64,000 bases of DNA from Isoetes taiwanensis (taxonomy: Eukaryota; Streptophyta; Lycopodiopsida; Isoetales; Isoetaceae), in contig JAJEKV010000014.1 of the NCBI GenBank assembly GCA_021234155.1, forward strand, positions 10,747,563 through 10,811,562, given 5' to 3'. The translations under genes were made by a program, and so were the position numbers. Every line of letters starts with the position of its first letter. Positions within the stretch are counted from its first letter, which is position 1. The notes under the pieces are model-generated. The model searched no databases, was not told the origin of the DNA, and saw nothing but the letters and a program-made list of their open reading frames with translations. Positions 35,661 through 46,125 of the stretch are shown piece after piece.

Positions 35661-35960
35661 AACTTTAAATCTAATCCCTATTTCACTCTAGCTAGATGCT
35701 TGTGCATCCCTAGATGCTTGTGTAGCTAGTAGAAGCTCCTCAAGGCAATTTAGAAAAAACTTTAATCCCTATTTTCAAATCTAATCCCTATTTCACACTA
35801 GCTAGATGCTTGTGCATCCCCTATTTCACACTAGATAGATGTTTGTGTAGCTAGTGGAAGCTCCTCAAGGCAATCTAGAAAAAACTTTAATCCCTATTTT
35901 CAAATCTAATCCCTATTCACACTAGCTAGACGCTTGTGCATCCCCTATTTCACACTACAT
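35661..35960. repeat. Tandem repeat, 110-125 bp period
   Basis: Units starting CTAATCCCTATTTCAC occur at 35671, 35781 and 35906, each with GCTAGATGCTTGTGCATCCC and a GAAGCTCCTCAAGGCAAT segment. Part of the same unit reappears at about 36913-36965, so the array was once longer or has been split. Confidence 0.88.
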
Positions 35961-36900
35961 ATATCGCTCATTTATCTTTATTATTCATTCTCAACCATTG
36001 ATATGGTGAATATTCCATATCATATTCCAAATGGAGACACCACAGCCATCAGTTGACCCCTTGATGGGGTCAAATTGACATTTCCATGTCAGCATATGAT
36101 TTCGTCCCAATGGTTCACAAGCAGCTATGCAGTCAAACGGATTAAAGAAAAATATAAGAGCATTTCCAAGATCCAGCTTTGGTGGGCCTTCCAACAAACT
36201 GTAAATTGGGGCCGCTTTCCAAATTCGTCCACCAACAAACTGTAAATTGGGGCCTCTGGTGGTTGCTCAGAAAGCATGTTGCGGATTTTCTGACTCTAAT
36301 CTGGTCCTAGTGCTCTATTTCTCCCCTAAATCAAAACTTGGAAAGATCTGTATAGCAGCCATAAAATTTATAGCCTGACGTGTACCCAAAAAATTCCAAG
36401 GAATTTGCTTCGCAAGCTGTCGCTGATTTGTTCTAGCATCTGCATATCTTTAAACCTACAGAACTCACAAATCTATGAGCCTACAGGGAAAGAACTCCAT
36501 AAGTCATGACGAAATCATGCCTATGAATATCACATCTAACTGAAGCAACAAGGGAAAGAGAACCAGATTCTGAAAAACTCCTTAAAAATTTGAAGCTGTG
36601 GACTGCCCTGCAAAAGCAAGTTCAAAGCAAAAGCAAGTTCAAAGCTGTCTGTGAAATCTTCCGGAACCGCCGCCCTTCCCACAAAACCGATCCCTGCCGC
36701 CCTGCCGAAAAGCTTGAGCATCCGGAAAGCCCTGCCGATTTCAACGTAACCCTAGAAATAAAATTGCCTACACCAGTTCCATAGTTAGTTTCACACAAAA
36801 ACCGAATTCCACAGTCCACCGTCGGATTTCTACGTATAAACATACGAATACCTACTAAAAACCATTACAAATCTTAAGTTATAAAGTACCATTTCCACAA
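35961..36900. other. No recognised gene
   Basis: A CCGCC/CCCTGCCG-rich patch at about 36660-36735 stands out in composition. Short frames on both strands there have no recognised domain. A short direct repeat (GCAAAAGCAAGTTCAAAG) occurs near 36608-36640. Confidence 0.3.
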
Positions 36901-37440
36901 CTTTTGAACCTTATGCTTGTGTAGCTAGTAGAAGCTCAAAAAACTCAAGGCAATCTAGAAAAAACTTAACCCGCTTATATTCAACTTTATAATACTCCTC
37001 AATCGAGGAAAAACTTAACCCCCTTATATTCAGTCAATAATACTCTTTCGTAATGGAAGCTCTATGCATTTCCAAAAACAACACGAGTCTATGTTTGTTG
37101 CTAGAATAGGATTCAAGAGCAGCTCATCTCCTTATTGCAACTGGGTATTCAACTCTATAATACTCCTTCGTAATGTAAGCTCTATGTATTTTCAATGTAA
37201 TCAACTCTATAATACTTCTTTGTACTAAAAGCTCTATGACTATAATACTCCTTTGTAATATAAGCCCTATGTATTTTAAAAAACTCTATAATACTCCTTT
37301 GTAGTACTCCTATGTAATGGAACCTCCATGTATTTTCAAACCACCCGGGACTTGCTGCCAGAACAGAATTCATGAGCAGCTCAACTCCTCTATGTATTTG
37401 CAAACAATGCAGGATTCAAGAGCAGCTGAACTCCTTATTG
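36901..37440. repeat. Degenerate tandem repeat region
   Basis: Recurring phrases CTTATATTCA, CTATAATACTCCTTTGTAAT and AAGCTCTATGTATTTTCAA, at irregular spacings of about 50-130 bp. The first part repeats the GTAGCTAGTAGAAGCTC motif of the 35661-35960 array. Confidence 0.7.
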
Positions 37441-37466
37441 CAGCGGTGGTATAGAACAGTATGGAG

Positions 37467-37586
37467 GGGTAGTCTTCGTTTTGCAGCCCCCCCTCTGACG
37501 TGGCATTATGTCAGCCCTTGATTTGCAGATTGTATGGTCTGGATCCATGCCACGTCAGGTGGGGGGCTGTAAAACGAAGGTGTCCC
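37467..37586. mobile_element. Palindromic hAT-type MITE, 120 bp
   Basis: The arms match over ~40 bp: GGGTAGTCTTCGTTTTGCAG at the left and, reverse-complemented, GGGACACCTTCGTTTTACAG at the right, both followed by a C-run and TGACGTGGCAT. Perfect 8-bp target-site duplications GTATGGAG flank it (37459-37466 and 37587-37594). Eight-base duplications are characteristic of hAT transposition. It lies ~350 bp downstream of the TSA stop codon. Confidence 0.9.
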
Positions 37587-37932
37587 GTATGGAGACCCCC
37601 CGCTATGGAGACCCTGCCTAACGTTCAATATCCAAAATTCCCTAAAATAAACATTATATAGGGAAAGGAAATCCTACCTACGGGTGATTTACAAAATTGG
37701 AACCTTATACACGTTCCAGAAATCACACTGATTAGACATTGCTTGGAAATTTAACTTTAGGAAGTCACCTAACTAAAATAGTTGCCCAATTTGCTTGCCT
37801 TCAAACTTTGGCTTTAGATGCCATTGAAGCAAAGCTTCAAATCTATGATTTCTTTATCAAAATTATCAAAATTAAGAGACAATCGAATGTAGAAATAGTG
37901 AATATAAAGCTTGCTGCCAAAAAATAATTAGG

Positions 37933-40900
37933 CTACGGAAGTGCCGCCTTAATCTCCATAATGTAAGACTTCAACGCAGCAAGTCCTTCCGCGGGAGAGC
38001 CACTTTGGCCAAGAAGCTTGACCACAGAACTCCCAATAATGACCCCATCAGCGCCCCAATCTACGACCTGGCCATAATAAAGATATCATTAACAAAAAGA
38101 AAAAGACACATTTTCATCGACAAGCAACATTGAAAGGGCACATTCTTGTTGCTAGTAGCAAGATAAGCACATTTTAGTGATGATAAGAAATGATACATTT
38201 AACTAGTTAGTTGTTATCCATTAGAATTTGTACAAATGTCCAATACTGGAATATAATATCCTCTAAATGAACTCAAATGACACGGTGCCAAAGCTTGAGT
38301 ACTGCCTAGTTCAACCAAACTCAGACATCTCCTATATATGTTAGGAATCTCATGACATCACAAAAAAGAATACCTCGTATACATTTACATAGGATGGATA
38401 AACTAAACACGAATAATAAGCAACTGGTCCCAGAATTACATCCATAGATCTTGTATACTTCAGGAGAATTGTAGAATAATACCTGTGCTACATGCTCTGG
38501 TTTTGAAACACCAAAGCCAACGCTTATAGGCTTGTCTGTTACCTGCAGAATATAAAAGAAAACCCCTTGTCAACATAACCATATGGCAACTGGACCGACA
38601 CTATTATGAGACAATGCTGGTAGACTGGATTGTCCTCCTACAAAAACAGAAAATACCAACATATACATCAAACGGATAAGAAAATTGAGACAATTCATGC
38701 TTAACGAACAAAAGCCAATACACTCGGTCAGTTACAATCTCATTTTGCATGAAGTAAAGGCATGCTGACTGGACAGGAATCTATATACCATTTTTAGGTC
38801 AGAAATAAGCCTCTTCACTCTAGAATCCATGGATGTTCGTGCACCTGTCACACCAGTTATGCTCACCTGCAGAATATACAAAAAACACATATTCAACTTA
38901 AGCTCATCCATTAAGATTCAGCATACTATAACTATTACATATAGGTTGATTTTATGCAAGATTTCCTCAGGCAAGCCTGATGAACCGAGTGAAAACAAAT
39001 ATTGACTCGTCCATAACTAAACCGATGATGCATGTACACTTTTGACATCCTCACTTAACGACATGCATTCATCTTAGCTAAGGAATCCTCCCTCAAGCAC
39101 AAATCAGACATGAAATCGGAGTTATAGCACACGATTCTCTGGTAGGAAATAAAGCTGACGTCTTGAGGTGAAGAAAACCTTTAGTAAGTAGCTGTCGGAC
39201 AGTATGGAAGGCAGATGGGTTTCAATGTGTGTCATGAAAGGCAGGACTAATTTTGTTATCACATCAAAGTGGAACAACATTCTGGTCAAGCAATCTTAAG
39301 CCAAATCACTTCAATAATGACTTCCAACAATGCCTAGAACCCAGCTTTTAAGCTGGAGAGAGATACCACTGATTGCCACATGCTAAGCCTAGTGATTTCA
39401 AGATCATTAGATACCTGGTGGCACTTCTCTGAGTGCGAGTGCCCGTACATGTCTATCTGTATACATCCGGGCCTCCATACAAACAGAGATTAAAGAAGCC
39501 AACACTGCTGTATCACAATCTTTCATCGCTAATGTATCTATACATATTCGAGCCTCCATACAAACAGAGATTGAAGAAGCCAACCCCGCTGATCACAATT
39601 TTTCATCGCTAGTACACCTTTCAACTGAGAAGAGCAGACAGCCTTCTAATGAGAGCGGACATAAATCTGCTAGATGTACCTACTTGATGTATAGCGACAG
39701 TCAAATAGACAAGTTCTCCAACCAGACTTCAATATGGCTCGCATGAAATGGAATTAGGGCAACAGCCCACAATCATTCATCTCAAGCATGCTGCTCGTTT
39801 CCTTTGAGTGCTTTAAATTGTTTGGTAACATCCCTGTCATGATTAGACCTTGGAAGGCCAAACTTTGTCTGAGGCATGAATTTTGCAGTAAGGCGAGTCG
39901 CAAGTGGCATATTCTCAATCAGAGTCATTCGAATCATTAGTTTATGAAAAAAAGACAAACGTTGAGCATTTCAAATCATAACGGGAGCAGCTCAATAAGT
40001 TGAATAACAGGCTGGGAACGTGATTTTCATTGGATATGCTTCTGGAAGGAAAGCCTACAGAGCAGCTCAATAAGTTAAATAACAGGTCTAGGAACGTGAT
40101 TTTCACTGGATATGCTTCTGAAAGGAAAGCCTACAGAGTTTCTGATCCAAATTCGTTGGATTTCTAATTGACACTCAAAGATTTGGCCTATACTTCATCA
40201 AGTGCTGTGTTAGGGCCAGGATTTTGAATTGGAAGCAACTCTTCAAGCTCAATTGGCAGGCTCCATACAATGCACTATGATTTGCACTATGATTCATAAG
40301 AGACAAGTGCTTTCACTCAACAACTCAATTTTGCTGACGGACATAAGAAGAAAAAAACATTCGATAAGGGGAAAAACTTTTAAGCAATGGATCACACTCA
40401 CCCTAATTATCCAGGACATCATTCTTCTTAAATCATGTCAGGAAATAGCACCCACATACATCCAAACATTCAGAGGGTTGACATCCACGTCATCTCCAAA
40501 AAACAATTTTGGTCTGCTTTCAACAGAAACAAAATCAACATGCATAACAGGCATGTAACATACGTCTTTGACGTACTTGACTTCATAATCCAACCTTATG
40601 TCAACTGTAGTAACTTCTCCATAATATGGTTGGCTCGTTTTTATCAGGAAAGCACGCATGCACCCTTGTCAAATGACAATTCGTTTGTTTTAGAGTGGCA
40701 AGATCCATGTCCATTGTTGTTTTGCTTGAAAATATAGTAAAGCTTAAAATTACACCTAAGACTAAACAGTCCTGAAGGAACAGAGACTCACCAGATACAC
40801 AAAACCCTGAGAACTTTTTGCAATCTCCTCCATGCGTTGTAGAGGACTAGTTGGTGTTGCTAAAAGTATCTTTAAAAAGAATGCAACCTTGATTCATATA

Positions 40901-42070
40901 ATGCTTGAACTCAAACTTTTAAAAGAACCATCAACCACATATTTCTCACAAGATCAATATTTTTTGCAGTAGAAACTTCTCTTAGCTTTGCAGTCTCCTC
41001 AAGTGGCACATCAGGGACAATAAGGCCTGTCCACAAGCTTTATCAAACGGTTGTACTGAGATGTGAACTTCAATTACAACAAACTCAAAATTGCTAACCA
41101 GAAACACCAGCTGCTCTGATATCCTCAAAAAATCTTTCCAAACCTCGTCTCAGTATTGGGTTGAAGTAAGTAAACAGAACAATAGGTGCAGATAAAGTAG
41201 GCTGTACCTGCAAAACAAACAATAACAACCAATGATGTAATATGCTCGCTGAATATTTACAAATATATACAAAGATCAGTTACAAATCACTTCATATACA
41301 CTATAGCATTAGCCATTGTAGAATGGTTTACGAAACTTAACAGCTCAACTTGACATTCTACAATTCCAATTCATGCAACGTGTTGGACAAAAAGACAAAA
41401 TTAAACAAAAAGAGAGTGGAACTTATACCTTCCGAAGCATATCAAGAACACAATCGAGAGTAACGCCATTTGCTAAAGCCGTTGTATAAGCTTCCTGAAA
41501 CACATAGGTATGGTGTTGGTAAACTATAATCATAGAGATTCGTGTGTGTCGTGTAAAACGAGTGGAAAAGCACACCTGGATAACTGGGCCGTCTGCGAGT
41601 GGATCTGAATAAGGTACACCAAGCTCTATGATATCGGCCCCCATGGTACTCAGTAATCTAAGTGCTTCAGCTGTTGTTTCTAAGTCTGGGTACCCAGCCG
41701 CTATATACGGGATCAAAGCAACCTGCCCAACAAGTGCTCAACATTTACCGAAAGAACAATATATCCCTCCTGAAAGCAAGTAGCCAGGGGCAATAACATA
41801 CATAAAACTTTGGAGGGGAAATTTCATTACATCCAAGTATAATTCAAGTATAATTCAGCATTCTTCTACCTTGCCACGTTTCTTAAGCTCCTCAAACTTC
41901 AGTGTCACTCGCCCGCAACCAGTTGGCAAGGTAGTTACAGCTGCGCGAGTGATCACGAAGGATGGTCTCCTTTTTGGTGCAACAAGCATGGATAAGGCAC
42001 AATTTCCCGAGGACAGAGTCTCATGTTGAAGCGCTTGACGTAAAAGAGGCACAAAATGGAGTGCCGCCAT
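37933..42070 (-). CDS. TSA: Tryptophan synthase alpha chain, plastid precursor, nine exons
   Basis: Catalyses cleavage of indole-3-glycerol phosphate to indole and glyceraldehyde-3-phosphate, the penultimate tryptophan step, in the plastid with TrpB. Exons (minus strand): 42070-41870, 41722-41576, 41494-41429, 41207-41099, 41026-40950, 40869-40792, 38866-38789, 38542-38483, 38067-37933. All introns read GT-AG and the phases join to 316 codons plus stop, the size of plant TSA with a transit peptide. Residues 1 to about 50 are Ser/Arg/Thr/Ala-rich. E100 in [20 protein letters not shown] and D111 correspond to the catalytic Glu49 and Asp60 of the E. coli enzyme. [28 protein letters not shown] and the phosphate-binding VIIGSS follow. 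No break was found, so it is likely functional. Intron 6 is 1925 bp. Upstream it meets the palindromic element after 106 bp. Confidence 0.96.
39462..39625. repeat. ~81-bp tandem duplication in TSA intron 6
   Basis: GCCTCCATACAAACAGAGAT occurs at 39471 and again at 39552, with flanking similarity continuing through TTTCATCGCTA. The two units differ at several positions. Confidence 0.85.
39985..40138. repeat. 75-bp tandem duplication in TSA intron 6
   Basis: GAGCAGCTCAATAAGTT starts at 39985 and at 40060. The units run through GGAAAGCCTACAGAG and are almost identical. Confidence 0.9.
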
Positions 42071-42140
42071 TAATCCGAGCTCCGCTGTTGGGCGCGGAAG
42101 GTATGTTTATAACAATTTTGCATGGAATTCATTTCCGGTT

Positions 42141-42149
42141 TTAGGGTTT
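42141..42149 (-). promoter_or_regulatory. Telo-box-like motif upstream of TSA
   Basis: On the TSA strand this reads AAACCCTAA, the plant telo-box often found near transcription starts of housekeeping genes. It lies about 70 bp upstream of the TSA ATG, in the only 106 bp between TSA and the palindromic element. No TATA box was seen in these 106 bp. Confidence 0.45.
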
Positions 42150-42176
42150 AGGCGAGGGTCGTTCATTTGGGGGACG

Positions 42177-42268
42177 TGGCAGGCCTTTAGTAGGGGGAAA
42201 TGCACGCCACCTGGCGGTTTCCAGGTGGAAATCCGCAGGCGGCGCGCCGCGACCCGACGTGGCCAACG
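42177..42268 (+). other. Left outer end of the element
   Basis: GC-rich end segment with AGTAGGGGGAAATGCACGCC and GCGGTTTCC-AGGTGGAAATCC, matching the reverse complement of 49209-49303. It could hold the recombinase attachment site, which is inference. Confidence 0.6.
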
Positions 42269-42276
42269 GGACCTTA
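42269..42276 (+). repeat. Remnant of the 16-bp inverted sequence, left outer copy
   Basis: GGACCTTA is what remains here of GGACCTTAAAATTACC; the rest was deleted up to TAAATAATACC. Complete copies are at 45773-45788 and, inverted, at 49194-49209. Confidence 0.65.
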
Positions 42277-42282
42277 TAAATA
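42275..42282 (+). promoter_or_regulatory. TATA box of the left recombinase gene
   Basis: TATAAATA followed by ATACCTTTTTGC, conserved in the right arm at 49169-49176. It lies ~540 bp upstream of the first traced coding exon. It fires away from TSA, whose start codon is ~205 bp behind it. Confidence 0.6.
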
Positions 42283-42308
42283 ATACCTTTTTGCTGACTG
42301 TGTCGCCC

Positions 42309-42800
42309 CTTTTTGCTGACGTTCTATTCCGGCAGAGCTCCTCCGAGCTCCTTTTTTGTGGCGCCAGCTCGATCGGCAGCCATTTTTTTGGATTGGAGGT
42401 TGTTTTCGGAGGCGCTAGGAGACGAGCTTCAAGAAGACGTCTTCTTTGCTTTCGAGTTTGTGGAGTTTTTTCAAGTTTTTGTTATTTTTTTCTTTTTCTT
42501 TCTTCTGAGTTTTTTTCTTGTGAACTTTGCGGGTATTTAGGTGGGTAATCAACTTTTGTTGGCGTCCCCATTCCCACAGAGCTCATCCGAGTTCTTTTTG
42601 TGGCGCCAGCTCGATCGGCAGCTATTTTTTTGGATTGGAGGTTGTTTTCGGAGGCGCTAGGAGACGAGCTTCAAGACGACGTGTTCTTTGCTCGAGTTTG
42701 TGGAGTTTTTTTTTTGAGTTTTTGTAATTTTTCTTTTGTTTCTTTCTTCTGGACTTTTTCTTGTGAACTTTGCAGGTATTTCGTCGAGATAACTTGTGCT
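42309..42800 (+). repeat. Duplicated leader, left arm (two ~245-bp units)
   Basis: Two successive units share GAGCTC-TCCGAG, GTGGCGCCAGCTCGATCGGC, GGATTGGAGGTTGTTTTCGG and AGGCGCTAGGAGACGAGC. The same duplication occurs in the right arm (48640-49140), so it predates the inverted duplication. Confidence 0.88.
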
Positions 42801-42810
42801 TGAGGTGTTT

Positions 42811-45333
42811 TGGTGGAGGTAATCAACTTCTTGGATGTGTTCGTGGCTGTGAGTCGAGGTTTAGTGGCATTTAGTCGAGATTTTGTGGGCGTGGAGCGTC
42901 TTTGGTTCGATCACGGGATGTTTTTAAAGGTATTTCCGCTTTGCATGCATGCGTAAAGTGGAGAGTTATTTTGATAAAGGATCAAGTTACTGCGTTTGCT
43001 CAACATTTTAAGGTTAGTTTTAAAATTTGTAGTTTTAAGGTTCTTCTTAATATATTTATCTAACATTTTTTTATTGTCTGCAGGTTGCAATGGCAGGTCT
43101 TTTGTGGCTTGTTTTGCTCTTTAGGTTTTCTAATGTTTCTCTGTTTAGTATGGTGGATTCTAGAGGTAAGGAAATGGAGACTCCATCTTTTTCCTTGAAC
43201 TTGACCGGTTACATTTGCTGTGAGGAAGAAGTGATAGGCGTGAACAAATTCTTGGAAGCAAATGTCAATGATGAGGTTACTCGGTTCATGGAGGAAGTTG
43301 AAAAAAGAGCCATGGTTTTACGAAGAGTTTAGGGTTCTGCTTTCGGGACTCGGAAAAAAAGAACACGAGAGTGATCAGTTTCTCCCTCTTGATCAGAAAA
43401 TAATGCATGATGTATATCATGGTGGAAGAGATGGTTCTTCAAAGGTAACCAATTGGGCTAGGAAGAAATTTGATGCGTGGAGAGAATTCAGGAAGATGGA
43501 TACTTCCGTTCCAATTGAAGACATTCCATTCTCTGAGCTGGGAGAAATGCTTGTCATGTTTATTCTCCAAGTGAAGAAAAATAATGGCAAGATGTTTCCT
43601 GCTAGCAGGTATGTATTTCTATTTTTTTTTTTGTGCTTTTGTGTTTTAATTGTAACTGTTGTTTATTGTTTTTGCAGTTTAAATAACCTTTTCAGAACCA
43701 TTGGTCGAATAATCAGGAAAAAGCAGGATATGATAATCGAAGAAACTGGAATTGATCGTCTACGATTTAATATTTTGCACCATCCGTTATTTGGTAGAGC
43801 GTGCAAGGCGTTTATTGGTCTTTGCGGAAGGCGATCCGCGACGTCTTTGGAGTTGGTGCGGCAACAAAGAAGAAGGCAAAACTGAGATAAGTTTTCAATT
43901 GGAATGTGAATTACTAGCGGATCCACGATCACCCGGATCACACATAATCTGGTAATTTTAAATTTTAGTTTGAATTGTTTCTTTTCGTTTCTTTTCTAAT
44001 AAATTATGTTTTACTGGGTTGTCGAAAAGCATGCTAGTATTACATGGTTTCTAGGTTTGGGATTAGCGGGTATAAAGAATCGCATGGAGTGCTTGATTGT
44101 GATGTCGATCTGCGGCATATGAGTATGGAGATCTTTGTGATGTACGGGGCGAGTTTCAAAGAATTGTACCAAAGGCATGAACAGGTTTGATGATTAGCAT
44201 TTCCCGCCAATTTGGAGTTATGAAATAGACTTTGTCGACACATACAAGCAGTATGTTAGGCATTTGCCGGAGAAGGATAATGATCAGCCTCGGGCTTTTT
44301 TTCTGCAAACAATTTGTAATCCAAGATATAATGTAAGTTTTGTAAGTTTATTGTATTTCTGATTTTTTTTAATAATAGTCATTAATATTTCTGTTATTTT
44401 TGTTATTGCAGGCATGGTACCAGAAGGTACCAATGGGTGTGAACAAAATTCGTACATGGTTGCAGTGTATGGGCAGTTTGGTGAGTGATGTAGAAATAAC
44501 TAACAAGAGCGGTCGTGTGACACTGGTTTCAAGGTTATCAATGGCTGGAGTTCCACCTGAGATCGGGATGCTTATTACTGGTCATCGCAACGTTGATTCA
44601 TATAAAAAGTAAGCAACTTTGTTTTATTTTAGTATTTGTTTGCTTTCTCTGTATTGATATTAAGCTTTTGTTTATGTTTTCTAGGTATGATAGAACAAAA
44701 AGAAATGCGGTTGATCTTTGCAATGAGTATTCTAGGTTGTCCAATATAAGCGATGGTTCATTGAAGGTTTACATGATGTTCTTCAACGACAAAAAAAGTA
44801 AGAAGAGTGCAATTATGAGAGCATTTAATCCTGGCGCAAGTTCTAGTGGTGAGAAAGTTGGATTGCCAAGTCTTGACGACAAGAAAGGAAAAGTTGCAGA
44901 TCAGGTATGTTTCTATATTTTAGTTTGTCTTTTAGTTTAATTATTTAGTTCTAGTTTCTGGGTTTTATTTTGTTTATTTGGTTTAGTAACTTTTGTTTGT
45001 TTCCAGGTTCCAATTGTTCTTCCTGCTGATTCAGCTAGTGAAGTTACTGAAGCTGCTACTAAAGATGTTGTCGCAGTTGAAGATGTTCTGTTTGTGAATG
45101 CAAGTGTTTAACATTCTGATTTGAAACAACTTGATATCCTGAACGATGTGTGGGAGAAGTGTCTTCAGACTTGTCCTCAGCTGGAAGGTGGTGGGAGTTA
45201 TATTGCAAATTCGAGAATGAGTAATAGTGGAGGACAATCTTTCATGGGAGCTACAAATAAAAATTGTCTCTTTCTTTCTATTTCAATATGCAATCCTTCG
45301 CAGGCTGGAGCAATAGTGGAGAATGTGTTGTAG
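42811..45333 (+). pseudogene. Crypton-like tyrosine recombinase, left copy, broken
   Basis: Exons by comparison with the right arm: about 42811-43013, 43084-43608, 43678-43951, about 44018-44332, 44412-44608, 44685-44904, 45007-45333. Domains: core-binding region (KVTNWARKKFDAWREFRK, then ELGEMLVMFILQVKKNNGK), then the catalytic region with SGR (box II), GH and the tyrosine in DSYKKYDR. Damage: shifts in exon 1 and near 43310, a frame break near 43810-43830, loss of the acceptor AG before exon 4 (TTTTACTG at about 44009-44016), a stop at about 45109 in the last exon. Introns have GT-AG elsewhere. Function in the family: site-specific DNA strand exchange for transposition. Confidence 0.85.
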
Positions 45334-45429
45334 CTATACAAAAGGCGCCTTGATCTCATTTGTTGTGAACTAATCTGATGATGAAATCTGATGTGAAATC
45401 TGTTCATGAACTGATCCATTTTTTGGAAG

Positions 45430-45600
45430 TGTAAACTTTTTTTTGAAAGTGATCTTCTGATGTAATGATCTTCTGATTTTGGAAGTGATCTTCTGATGTA
45501 ATGATCTTCTGTTAATGATCTGATGTTTTTGTGATGTAATGATCTTCTGATTTAATGATCTGTTTTTCTGATGTAATGATTTAATGTTTTTTTGGTGTAT
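45430..45600 (+). repeat. 3' tandem repeat, left arm
   Basis: GATCTTCTGATGTAAT and variants recur about eight times with irregular spacing, in the presumed 3' untranslated region. Mirrored in the right arm at about 45890-46035. Confidence 0.8.
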
Positions 45601-45750
45601 AATGGGACATGGCGGTAGCCGCAGGCGCCGCCGCCGAAACTTCAAGGAATAATCACCCAAAATTACGAAAACAAAAGAAGGGATAATCTTAAGTAATTTT
45701 AAGGTCCGTTGGTTAAAAAATTACACGAAAACAAAAGAAGGATAATCTTA

Positions 45751-45788
45751 AGTAATTTTAAGGTCCCGCGGGGGACCTTAAAATTACC
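45751..45788. repeat. Centre of the palindrome: paired 16-bp sequences
   Basis: AGTAATTTTAAGGTCC (45751-45766), CGCGGG, then GGACCTTAAAATTACC (45773-45788). The axis lies at 45769/45770 in CCCGCGGG. The spacer is only 6 bp, so the arms abut almost directly. Confidence 0.92.
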
Positions 45789-45889
45789 AAGATATCCCTT
45801 CTTTGTTTTCGAGTAATTCTTAATTGATTATTCCTTGAAAGTTTAAACGGCTGCGGTGGCGTGCCGCCATGTCCCATTATACACCAAAA

Positions 45890-46035
45890 AAACATTAAAT
45901 CATTACATCAGAAAAACAGATCATTAAATCAGAAGATCATTACATCACAAAAACATCAGATCATTAACAGAATATCATTACATCAGAAGATCACTTCCAA
46001 AATCAGAAGATCATTACATCAGAAGATCACTTTCA
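45890..46035 (-). repeat. 3' tandem repeat, right arm
   Basis: Reverse complement of the left-arm repeat: ATTACATCAGAAGATC and variants in successive short units. Confidence 0.8.
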
Positions 46036-46125
46036 AAAAAAAGTTTACACTTCCAAAAAATGGATCAGTTCATGAACAGATTTCACATCAGATTTCATCA
46101 TCAGATTAGTTCACAACAAATGAGA

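Larger units (their letters stand above)
42177..45769 (+). repeat. Left arm of the palindrome
   Basis: Inverted copy of 45770-49303 with scattered substitutions and small indels. Relative to the right arm it lacks ~27 bp between GGACCTTA and TAAATAATACC (42276) and has an extra partial copy of the centre-proximal sequence (AGTAATTTTAAGGTCC at 45692-45707 as well as 45751-45766). Confidence 0.92.
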
